Shown: piece after piece, positions 25,187 through 32,752 of the stretch
How the letters are laid out: each line of letters opens with the position of its first letter
How positions within the stretch are numbered: position 1 is the first letter of the stretch
NCBI GenBank assembly: GCA_903922605.1
Contig: CAIXUG010000004.1
Location: 1 to 52,308, forward strand
Length of the DNA stretch: 52,308 nucleotides
Source: an uncultured Verrucomicrobiota bacterium
GTDB lineage: Bacteria; Verrucomicrobiota; Verrucomicrobiia; Limisphaerales; UBA9464
Direction: 5' to 3'
Position numbers and translations under genes: made by a program
Notes under the pieces: model-generated
The model's input: the letters and a program-made list of their open reading frames with translations, nothing else
Databases searched by the model: none
Told to the model about the DNA's origin: nothing

Positions 25187-26536
25187 CTAGACCGAGCACG
25201 GTGCAAGAATCGCATCTCTCATCCCATGCACGATCTTCTTGTCCGCCGGGACGATCGTTGCGAGCGCACCGCCCAGTTTCGGGCGCGCCGCATCGCCGTC
25301 GCCGCTCACGAAGTAGTACGGGCAGAGGCGCACCCGGCCCGGCATCGGCACGAGCTGGTTGGTGGTGAAATCGAAATAGGCTGAGTCCACCACGCGCGGT
25401 CGGTGGAAGCGCTGGAGCACGTAAGGTGAATGTGGGAACGCGGCGAGCGCCTTGTCGACGGCGGCGCTCCAGTCGGCGGTGCTCAGGTCGCTGCCGAGGT
25501 ACACGCCGCGCGCACCCCAGGCTTCCTCGCTGTACCCGGAGACCTTGAGGATGAGTTCGCGGTCACGCTGGCTGAGCGCCTTCAGTTGCGTCCAGTCCGT
25601 AAGATCCAGTCCAGGGTAGGCCGCGTGCGGTGGGAGCGGCGCGGGGTCGAGCACCCAGGTCTGCGGAATAACCTTCAGCAGCCGCGCGAGAAAGGCCTCG
25701 CCCAGCTCCTGCCGCCAGAAGGGCCGCAGATTGCGGTTCCACAGCAGGGCAAAGAGCAGCTTCTCCTCGAAGATCGGCTTGGGCGCCGGGGTCACACGCG
25801 CCTGCTTTTCCATGCCCAGCTCGAAGATGCGTTTCGAGTTGTGCACGTTGGCGAGATCGAACAGCTCAAAGAAACGGTAGATTGCATCGCCGGGTGCGAA
25901 GTCCGTGAACTGCGAATCGCGCACCGAATACCGTGAACCGCCCGGCTGCTGCGTGAGCCATTCCATTTCCGGGCGGTAGCCGGCGGCCTCCTCGGAGACG
26001 ACCAGGTGAACCCGTTCCGCGTCGCCGAAGATGGAGGCGAAACCTTCCCGCATGCCGGCGTTGCCGCCGAGGACACCGGCCGGTTTCCCGTCAACCGAGC
26101 CCTGCAAAACCGCCTCGTAGGTCTGGTTGAGCCATTGCGTGAGGCCGATGCCGCCGGGTACCGAATCCAGCTCGGCAATGACGAAACCGTCTTCGGTCAG
26201 CAGCACGTCGGGCCGGATGACGCGCGGCACGTCGTTCTTGAAACTCGGATGCCGCTGGAGCGCGATGAGCTCGCCGGGCTTGCCCTGATCGAGCAGGTCC
26301 GCGATCCAGGCCGGTGATTTGCCCTCGTAGCTGCGACGATAGAGCAGGTTCGCCGCCCGGTAGAATTGCAGGAGCACCCGTCCGAGGGAGTCGAGCTCCT
26401 TGGCCAGCGCATCACCGAGGGGAAACGGGGCGGGGGAGGTTCGCCAATCCTGGCCGGCGAACAGGCCGCCGGCAGGAAGCGCGGCGCGGATCGCCTGAGC
26501 CCGATCGGCAGCGGAAGGTGCGGCGGATTCGTTCAA
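25187..26536 (-). CDS. Uncharacterised protein, ATP-grasp-like C-terminal half
   Basis: About 449 residues; the first in-frame start is TTG at 26536 and no ATG is suitable, so the N-terminus is uncertain. No family was firmly recognised. DVLLTEDGFVIAELDSVPGG resembles the acidic loop of circularly permuted ATP-grasp proteins, and ELILKVSGYSEEAWGARGVY with downstream W..AVDKAL and PYVLQRFHRPR follows the ATP-grasp pattern of a lysine strand, glycine-rich loop and a Q.(F/Y) strand, as in glutathionylspermidine-synthase-like and CP-ATP-grasp proteins. If correct it would ligate an amine or amino acid using ATP. It is cytoplasmic (no signal). Its stop is about 240 bp from pnp on the opposite strand. 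Confidence 0.72.
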   Translation of the reverse strand: MNESAAPSAADRAQAIRAALPAGGLFAGQDWRTSPAPFPLGDALAKELDSLGRVLLQFYRAANLLYRRSYEGKSPAWIADLLDQGKPGELIALQRHPSFKNDVPRVIRPDVLLTEDGFVIAELDSVPGGIGLTQWLNQTYEAVLQGSVDGKPAGVLGGNAGMREGFASIFGDAERVHLVVSEEAAGYRPEMEWLTQQPGGSRYSVRDSQFTDFAPGDAIYRFFELFDLANVHNSKRIFELGMEKQARVTPAPKPIFEEKLLFALLWNRNLRPFWRQELGEAFLARLLKVIPQTWVLDPAPLPPHAAYPGLDLTDWTQLKALSQRDRELILKVSGYSEEAWGARGVYLGSDLSTADWSAAVDKALAAFPHSPYVLQRFHRPRVVDSAYFDFTTNQLVPMPGRVRLCPYYFVSGDGDAARPKLGGALATIVPADKKIVHGMRDAILAPCSV

Positions 26537-26602
26537 GTGGCGCGCAAACTAGGAGGTGCTCCGGCGGTGTCAAAGGCCTCGATCCGGCCCCTGATGGCAC
26601 TT

Positions 26603-27790
26603 TCAGTTACCGGGCAGTTCGCTGGCGTTTTCCGCCGGCGACTGCTTCCGGAAGGGATACCAAAATTGCTTCCAGTAACCCTTCGGGACCGGATGGCCGC
26701 CAATGCCGTAGCCGTCGGGCCATTTGTCCTTGGGCAGGAAATAAGTGCCAAAAATCCGGTCCAGCAGCGGGAAGTGGATGGCGAAATTGACATCGATCGC
26801 CTCTTTTTCGATGCCGTGGTGCCAGTGGTGGAAGCGCGGGGTGACCAGATAACGCCCCAGCATGGACAGATTCCAACCGAAGTTGGCATGGACGAAGGTT
26901 GATTGGAGATAGACGAAGAAAATGTAAAAGGAGAGGGCGGTCTGACTGTAGCCCAGGATGAACATGGGGACTGCGGTGAAGGCCCGCAGGACTAGGATCT
27001 CCATGAAATGCATCCGGGCCCCCGACATCCAGTCCATCACCTGTGCCGAATGATGCACCGCATGGAAGTTCCACAGCCAGGGAATGCGGTGAAACAGCCG
27101 GTGCACCCAATATTGCACCACATCGGTCAGGAACATGATCTCCAGGATCTGGAACACCAGCCACTGTCCCGAAATCGCCGCCCGGAACGCCTCCCAATGC
27201 GTGTGACTGGTGAGGGTCAGGGCGGGCCAGAGAGCGGCGTAGGTGAGCACCTGCACCAGCATCGTGCTGATAAAGTAGTAGAAAAGATCCTCGCGCCATT
27301 CGAAGCGGAAAAAATCCTGGGTGGGATAGCGCGGGAACAGCAGTTGCAGGGGCACGAACAGGATTCCCGTGAAGATGATGTTCAGGACGAACCAGTCCAT
27401 GCCGAGATAAACGGGGCTCCCTTGCGCCACGTGGGAATGGGCGTTCGCCCCGCCGAGGGTGGTGGCCAGAATGACCAGGAACAGGGCGGTGAATCCCAGG
27501 ATCTTGTTCTGCCGGAGCACGAGGCTGATAATCGCCAGGACGAAAGCTCCCAGCAGCACTCCGAGCAGAACCACATGGAACACCGGTTTTTCATAGAAGG
27601 GCCGGGTCTCCTTGAAAGTGAACCACTCGGGGTACAGCAGCCCGATGACGAGGAAGAGACTGGCGATGGCCAGTATCAGGGCAACGGTACCGCTGACCCA
27701 GCCCTTGCCCAACTGGCGTTCGGCCTTGGGAGATTCGAGATCGGAGCGCAGCGCCTGACGAAAATGTGAAATGAGGGACACCTGCGTCAA
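26603..27790 (-). CDS. Fatty acid hydroxylase / sterol desaturase family membrane protein
   Basis: About 395 residues; start uncertain (TTG at 27790 or a nearby GTG, no ATG). Four N-terminal hydrophobic segments (about 33-180) precede a C-terminal di-iron domain with the three histidine clusters HRLFH, HAVHH and HHWHH, preceded by VQYWVH. This is the FA_hydroxylase superfamily: membrane di-iron enzymes that hydroxylate or desaturate lipids (C-4 sterol, carotenoid, fatty acid, hopanoid). The N-terminal membrane extension is longer than in typical members. Substrate unknown. It is followed, 66 bp further on the same strand, by the ATP-grasp-like gene. Confidence 0.88.
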   Translation of the reverse strand: MTQVSLISHFRQALRSDLESPKAERQLGKGWVSGTVALILAIASLFLVIGLLYPEWFTFKETRPFYEKPVFHVVLLGVLLGAFVLAIISLVLRQNKILGFTALFLVILATTLGGANAHSHVAQGSPVYLGMDWFVLNIIFTGILFVPLQLLFPRYPTQDFFRFEWREDLFYYFISTMLVQVLTYAALWPALTLTSHTHWEAFRAAISGQWLVFQILEIMFLTDVVQYWVHRLFHRIPWLWNFHAVHHSAQVMDWMSGARMHFMEILVLRAFTAVPMFILGYSQTALSFYIFFVYLQSTFVHANFGWNLSMLGRYLVTPRFHHWHHGIEKEAIDVNFAIHFPLLDRIFGTYFLPKDKWPDGYGIGGHPVPKGYWKQFWYPFRKQSPAENASELPGN

Positions 27791-27863
27791 TTTTGACCCG
27801 GAGTCAGGACCAAGGGCAAGTCATCGTCACGATATGAGAGGGGGGGAGCAGCGATATTCGGAG

Positions 27864-29177
27864 TCACTTCTTCCGCAGCGTGAAGTAGTCGCGCACCTGG
27901 CCGCGGTCGCCGATGAACTTCACCTCGGCGGTCAGGCCGTCGATGTCGATGACCAGCGAGCCCAGCTTTTTCAGGGAAAGGTACATGGCGGGGTGGTTCA
28001 GCCTGCCGGCCTCGGTCTGGCCGGCACTGCCGCTGACCACGTAAACCGCGCCCTTGTTTGGCGTCAGGATGGCGGGCTTCGCGTAAGCACCGTTTCCGTC
28101 CGCCCGCCCGTCGCCGTGATTGAGGATCATGGCGGAGGTGAGATTGGTGCTGGTGCCGTAATGGCCATTTAGCAGGAAGGTGCGTTCGTAATCGTGGCTG
28201 TGGCCGCAGAGCACGAAGTCCACGCCGCCCGCCTCCAGAATGGGCAGGATGTTCTCCCGCATTTCCCAGAGGCGGCTGCCGCTGTCGGACTTTTTGTCAG
28301 AATCGTGCCCGCCCTTGCTGTACGGCGGATGATGGAAAAAGCAGATGATCCATTCCCGTGCGGTGGAATCCAGGTCGGCCTGCAACCACGTGGCCATCGT
28401 GCCGCGGGGGCTGCGGTCGGTATCCTGCGAATCGAGGCAGATGAAGTGAATGTTCGCGTAGTCGAAGGAGTAATAGGCCTCGGTGCCGCTGGGCAGCCCG
28501 CCGGATTGCCCCAGCGTCGGCAGCGTGAAGACATCGTAGTAAACCCCGGATTGCGTCGGCGAACTGGCGCTGAGCGCATCATGGTTGCCGAGCGTGGGCC
28601 AGAGCGCCACCTGCCGGTGCAGCGCGCCATACATGTCGAACACGGCCTTGCCGTACTGAGCATCGGTGCCGTCGGAATAGGCGTTGTCACCGAGCATCAG
28701 CCACAGGTCGGGATTCCGTCCGCTCCATTTGTAAAAGGCGTCGCGCACCGCCATCTGGTTGGTGTTGGCGGTGCCCGGATCGCCCAAGGCCCAGATCCGC
28801 GTCGGGCGGGCCGGTCCGGGCATGGGCGGCGTCAGGAAGCTGAAATCGGGGCCAACTTCAGTGATCCATTTGTTCGTGTCGTAGCCGACCGAGTAGTAGT
28901 AGCGCGTGTCGGGCTTCAGCTTGGTGAGCTGGACCACGTGTTCCGTGAACACGCCGGGCGAGCGCACGAGGTTGGTGGCCGTCACGGGCGTCAGACCATA
29001 GCGCACGTAGCTCTTGCGTTCCTTTTCGGTACGCCAGCGGATGACCATGGAGTTGGTCGTCGGCATCTGCAGGTACGGGCCACGGGTGATCTTTTCGGCG
29101 GCCGACAGGGAAGGTGCTAGCGAGAGTGAAAGGCTGGTCAGCAGCAGGGCCAGTGTGAGGCGGAAGTAGGTGGTCAC
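27864..29177 (-). CDS. Secreted purple-acid-phosphatase-like metallophosphoesterase
   Basis: 437 residues from GTG at 29177, which overlaps the preceding TPR gene's stop by four bases (GTGA). The signal peptide (LALLLTSLSLSLAPSLSAA) is followed by a fibronectin-III-like N-terminal domain (about 30-115; RGPYLQMPTTNSMVIRW) and a calcineurin-like phosphoesterase domain. The metal-binding series is complete: GDPG, GDNAY, GNHD, HHPP and GHSHDYER. This arrangement is that of purple acid phosphatases. It acts in the periplasm or outside the cell, with an organic phosphate as the probable substrate. It is the last gene of a three-gene coupled operon with a TPR protein and adenylate cyclase. Confidence 0.9.
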   Translation of the reverse strand: MTTYFRLTLALLLTSLSLSLAPSLSAAEKITRGPYLQMPTTNSMVIRWRTEKERKSYVRYGLTPVTATNLVRSPGVFTEHVVQLTKLKPDTRYYYSVGYDTNKWITEVGPDFSFLTPPMPGPARPTRIWALGDPGTANTNQMAVRDAFYKWSGRNPDLWLMLGDNAYSDGTDAQYGKAVFDMYGALHRQVALWPTLGNHDALSASSPTQSGVYYDVFTLPTLGQSGGLPSGTEAYYSFDYANIHFICLDSQDTDRSPRGTMATWLQADLDSTAREWIICFFHHPPYSKGGHDSDKKSDSGSRLWEMRENILPILEAGGVDFVLCGHSHDYERTFLLNGHYGTSTNLTSAMILNHGDGRADGNGAYAKPAILTPNKGAVYVVSGSAGQTEAGRLNHPAMYLSLKKLGSLVIDIDGLTAEVKFIGDRGQVRDYFTLRKK

Positions 29178-30022
29178 TTTGCGGGTGAAGCTTTCGGTGA
29201 AGCGGGCAGGGCGGCAAGCTTGGCGTCCAGCTCCCGGCGAAAATCGAGCATCGCGAGCGACCGCTGCAGGCGCAGCGGCAGCGCCTCGAAAGCTTCGCGA
29301 GCCGCGTTATAGGCAGTGACGGCTTCCGCCGGGCGGCCGGCCAGCTCCAGAATTTCTCCCCGACGCAACAGCCAGCGCTCCTTGCGCTCGCTGCTGGCCA
29401 GAATGGTGTCGAGCCGTTGCAGCGCGGCGTCGAAACCCTGGCGACGCAATTCCAGCGCGATGGCGGCCAGCTGCAGGGTAGGTACCGGCCCGAGCTTGGT
29501 GACGCCTTCGTCCAGGCCAGCCAATGCTTCCGCGAGATGGCTGTCGCCCTGGGCGAAATGAGACTGCGACCTCTCGATGAACCATTCGGGGCGGGGCTCG
29601 GCAGACAGGGCCAACGCCCGGCTGAAATGCTCCACGGCATCGGGTGCGTGATCGCTCCGTACCAGCGCGCGGGCGAGCAGCAGATGGCCTTCCACATGAT
29701 TGCTCTGAAGGGCGAGGAAGCCGGTCAGCGACCTGGTGGCATCGGCGAACTTGCCCTGGTCTAGGGCGAGACGGCCGAGGCCCAGCAGTGGCTCGGGATT
29801 GGCCGGGGCCAGTTTCTTCGCGAGCTGAAAATCAGCCAGCGCGGCGTCCCAGCGCTCGTCGAGGCGGTTGAGCTCGCCCCGACGAAGCAGCAGGGGGACA
29901 TCGTTGGGGCGAAGCGAAAGCTCGGCGGTGACGTTGGTGATCTGCTCGTGCAGCGGGCCGTGGGCCAGCGCCGGCAAAGCCAGCAGCAAAGGCAGAAGCC
30001 CCAGCCAGCGCCAGAAGTTCAC
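29174..30022 (-). CDS. Secreted TPR-repeat protein
   Basis: 282 residues starting at GTG 30022, overlapping the cyclase stop by four bases (GTGA). A signal peptide (WLGLLPLLLALPALA) is followed by about six tetratricopeptide units, for example VPLLLRRGELNRLDERWDAA, PEPLLGLGRLALDQGKFADA and GHLLLARALVRSDHAPDAVE. TPR domains bind peptides or partner proteins; no enzymatic motif is present. Translation coupling on both sides places it between a cytoplasmic cyclase and a secreted phosphoesterase. A periplasmic scaffold or chaperone for the phosphatase is an inference. Confidence 0.88.
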   Translation of the reverse strand: MNFWRWLGLLPLLLALPALAHGPLHEQITNVTAELSLRPNDVPLLLRRGELNRLDERWDAALADFQLAKKLAPANPEPLLGLGRLALDQGKFADATRSLTGFLALQSNHVEGHLLLARALVRSDHAPDAVEHFSRALALSAEPRPEWFIERSQSHFAQGDSHLAEALAGLDEGVTKLGPVPTLQLAAIALELRRQGFDAALQRLDTILASSERKERWLLRRGEILELAGRPAEAVTAYNAAREAFEALPLRLQRSLAMLDFRRELDAKLAALPASPKASPAK

Positions 30023-31278
30023 GGCTTGAGGCCGTTGATGAACGCCATCTCCAAATCGCCCTTGTTCTTGCAGGCGATGCTGCCGCGTGGTTCGAAATCC
30101 ACCTGGTCGCGGACCCGTTTCAGGAATTCGGCCGAGGCATTGATACGCCCGCCGACACTCGCGGTCTCGATGCGGGCGGCCGTGTTCACAGTGTCGCCCC
30201 AGACGTCGTAAACGAACTTGCGGACACCGACGACGCCCGCGACCAGCGGACCGGAATGGAGGCCGATGCGGATGTCCCAGTATGGCTTGCCCTCGGCGGT
30301 CATCCGGGCATGGCGCTCGCGGATGTAGTCGCGGATCTCAATGGCCGCGTTCAGCAGCCGCATAGCGTCGTCCGGCCCAGGATGGTTCAGGCCGGTGGCG
30401 CAGATGTAGGCGTCGCCGACGGTCTTCAGTTTCTCGACCCCGTGACGCATGGCCACCCAGTCGAAATGGCAGAAGCACTCGTTCAGCTCGGCCACGAGCT
30501 CGTCCGCCGAGATCTGGCTGGTGACCAGCGTGAAGCCGGTGAAATCGGCGAACATGATCGCGATGTCCTCGTGTTTCACGGGACGCACGCTGCCGTGGGA
30601 CTGCAATTCATCGGCGATGTTCGACGGCAGCACGTGGCGCAACAGCTCGTCGGCGCGGCCTTTGGCGGTCTCCAAGTCGGCCATGGTGTGGGCCAGCTGG
30701 CGCTGGCTCTCGGCCAGTTCCTCCTGGGCCCGCAAGGCACGGTGCTGCCACTGGATGGTCGCCATCAGCTCCATCTCATGCTCCACGAGGACCGCCAGCT
30801 GGTGGAGCATTTCGATCTCACGCCCATTGAAGCTCCGGGGCTTGTGGTCGATGACACACAGCGAGCCGATCTTGAAGCCGTTCGCCCGCAGAGGCCGCCC
30901 GGCGTAAAAGCGCACGAAGGGGGAGTTTACGACCAGCGGGCTGCTGGCGAAGCGCATGTCTCGTCGGGCATCGGGGATGACCATCACCTGGTCCTGCATG
31001 ATGGCGTGCGCGCAGAAGGAGATGTTGCGCGGGGTCTCCATCATGTCCATGCCCACCTTGGACTTGAACCATTGCCGGTCCTTGTCCACGAGCGACACCG
31101 TGGCCATCGGGGCGTCGAAAATTTGGGCGGTCAGGCGGACGATCCGGTCAAACCGCTCGTCCGGCGGCGTGTCCAGCAGGCTCAAATGTCGCAACGCCTC
31201 GAGCCGCTCGGCTTCGTCCGAAGGAACCTGGGGAGCCAGATAACGGGCTTCCAAATTGCACATCATGCTGTTGTCCAT
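30019..31278 (-). CDS. GAF-domain class III adenylate cyclase
   Basis: 419 residues, ATG at 31278. An N-terminal GAF domain (about 28-175; LLDTPPDERFDRIVRL, SFCAHAI, FYAGRPLRANGFKIGSLCVID) is joined by a coiled-coil-like helix (175-220) to a class III cyclase domain (about 225-400). Catalytic elements are FADFTGFT (first metal Asp), LKTVGDAYI (Lys for the base, second metal Asp), VWGDTVNTAARIET (Asp for adenine and the transition-state Asn/Arg). This argues for cAMP synthesis rather than cGMP. It has no membrane segment, so it is a cytoplasmic sensor; the GAF ligand is unknown. A weak promoter-like pair (TTGTCA, 17 bp, TTGAAT) lies just upstream and would give an almost leaderless mRNA. Confidence 0.92.
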   Translation of the reverse strand: MDNSMMCNLEARYLAPQVPSDEAERLEALRHLSLLDTPPDERFDRIVRLTAQIFDAPMATVSLVDKDRQWFKSKVGMDMMETPRNISFCAHAIMQDQVMVIPDARRDMRFASSPLVVNSPFVRFYAGRPLRANGFKIGSLCVIDHKPRSFNGREIEMLHQLAVLVEHEMELMATIQWQHRALRAQEELAESQRQLAHTMADLETAKGRADELLRHVLPSNIADELQSHGSVRPVKHEDIAIMFADFTGFTLVTSQISADELVAELNECFCHFDWVAMRHGVEKLKTVGDAYICATGLNHPGPDDAMRLLNAAIEIRDYIRERHARMTAEGKPYWDIRIGLHSGPLVAGVVGVRKFVYDVWGDTVNTAARIETASVGGRINASAEFLKRVRDQVDFEPRGSIACKNKGDLEMAFINGLKP

Positions 31279-31336
31279 GCGCTTGAATCATTCAATGTGA
31301 CGGATTGGTCAATGACAAGCTTGGGCTGCGCGGAAT

Positions 31337-32146
31337 TCAGAGGAAGGTGTGCCCTTCAAAGATGAACGTCGCCGGGCCGTTCAGCCTCACGTCGGTGAAC
31401 TTTCCGTCCCGTTCGGTGAAGCTGACCTCCAGCTCGTCGCCGCCCTGGACCTGCACCCGCACGGGCGAGGTGAAACCATGGACGCGGCCGCTGATCAGTG
31501 CGCAGGCAGTCACGCCGGTGCCGCAGGCCAGAGTCTCGCCTTCGACACCGCGCTCGTAGGTGCGCACCCGGATGAAGTTCGGTCCAAGGAGCTGGACGAA
31601 ATTGACGTTGGTTCCGCGCGGCTTGAAATGGGCATGCCAGCGCAGTTCGGCCCCGAGCTGCTGTACCATCGCCTGGTCGGCATCGGGCACATAGACGATC
31701 GCGTGGGGAACTCCCGTGTTGAGCGAATGAACCTCCAGCTCCCCGGCGCTGGTGGTCACCCTGTCGCCCAGCCGCAAGCTGTGGGGGGCGGTGAGGTTCA
31801 CGGTGACGCGCTCGCCCTGAAAGGTCGCGGTGATCACGCCGGCAGCGGTCTCGAAGGTGGTCTGGGCACCCGCACCGGCGACGCGCTGGATGTAGCGGGC
31901 AAAGCAGCGGGCGCCGTTGCCGCACATCTCGGCGTCGGAACCGTCGGAATTCCAGAACTGCCAGGCCCACTCGGCCTTTCCGGAAGTGCAGGGGACCAGC
32001 AGCATGAGGCCGTCCGCACCGATGCCAAACTGGCGATGGCAGAGCCGGGCGACCTGTTCGCGCGTGAGTTGGAGCCGGCCATCCCGGTTGTCACCGAGGA
32101 TGAAATCGTTTCCCGCCCCGGACATCTTCACGAAATCAAAATGCAT
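31337..32146 (-). CDS. dapF: Diaminopimelate epimerase
   Basis: 269 residues. The start MHFDFVKMSGAGNDF is the conserved N-terminus; twelve codons further upstream are open but not conserved. The two catalytic cysteines are in MCGNGARCF and ACGTGVTA. The enzyme converts LL- to meso-diaminopimelate for lysine and peptidoglycan, giving evidence of a Gram-negative-type wall with DAP. It lies 58 bp upstream of the cyclase on the same strand, and divergent from yajC. Confidence 0.97.
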   Translation of the reverse strand: MHFDFVKMSGAGNDFILGDNRDGRLQLTREQVARLCHRQFGIGADGLMLLVPCTSGKAEWAWQFWNSDGSDAEMCGNGARCFARYIQRVAGAGAQTTFETAAGVITATFQGERVTVNLTAPHSLRLGDRVTTSAGELEVHSLNTGVPHAIVYVPDADQAMVQQLGAELRWHAHFKPRGTNVNFVQLLGPNFIRVRTYERGVEGETLACGTGVTACALISGRVHGFTSPVRVQVQGGDELEVSFTERDGKFTDVRLNGPATFIFEGHTFL

Positions 32147-32368
32147 GGTGGCGGAGACTAATGCTCCGCGCGCGGGAGACAAGCCCCGGCGGGAATCCGG
32201 TTCGAAAGGCGCGTTCCGATGTCGTCAGAAGGCCATCCGGGCAACGAAAATGGCCGCCGGGTGGTTTTTGGCGGCCAAAACCGGCGATTATCTTTCCGCA
32301 CATCACGACAAGCGGCGCTTGCCAAAGCGCCTTCGCTGCCTAGTCTTCCGCCTCCTTTGTCACAAAAC

Positions 32369-32710
32369 ATGTTGTCTGTTCCTTATTACCTGTTCGCCAT
32401 GTTCGGGCCGGGTGCCGGTGCTTCGCCTGAAGATCAGAAACGTTCCACGATGACGACCATCGTCATGACGGTCTTCATGGTCGTCATCTTCTACGTCATG
32501 CTGATCCGCCCGCAGCAGACCCAGGCGAAGAAGCAGAAAGCGCTGATCGCCGGCCTGAAGAAGAACGACAAGGTGATAACCTCCTCTGGCATCATTGGCA
32601 TCGTCACCAGCGTCGCGGAAGAGTCGGTCACGATCCGCTCCGCCGACACCAAGCTTGAAATTCAGAAGAGCGCCATCACCTCGGTGACCTCCGCCGGCTC
32701 CGAATCCTAA
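32369..32710 (+). CDS. yajC: YajC, preprotein translocase accessory subunit
   Basis: 113 residues from the ATG at 32369. One membrane helix (about 30-48, VMTVFMVVIFYVMLIRPQQ) followed by QAKKQKALIAGLKKNDKVIT and a beta-rich tail with GIIGIVTSV is the YajC signature (a longer N-terminal tail than usual because the translation extends before TMTTIV). YajC associates with SecDF-YidC. It precedes secDF by 42 bp on the same strand. A 222-bp spacer separates it from divergent dapF and should contain both promoters. Confidence 0.95.
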   Translation: MLSVPYYLFAMFGPGAGASPEDQKRSTMTTIVMTVFMVVIFYVMLIRPQQTQAKKQKALIAGLKKNDKVITSSGIIGIVTSVAEESVTIRSADTKLEIQKSAITSVTSAGSES

Positions 32711-32752
32711 TCCAACCGCGCCGGACCTGCCAGCCGCGCCCCCCTTCCGCCC

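Noticed and set aside
32251-32277. 8-bp hairpin tggccgcc / ggcggcca upstream of yajC
   Set aside because: A T run follows only on the minus strand, where no gene upstream needs terminating; function not supported.
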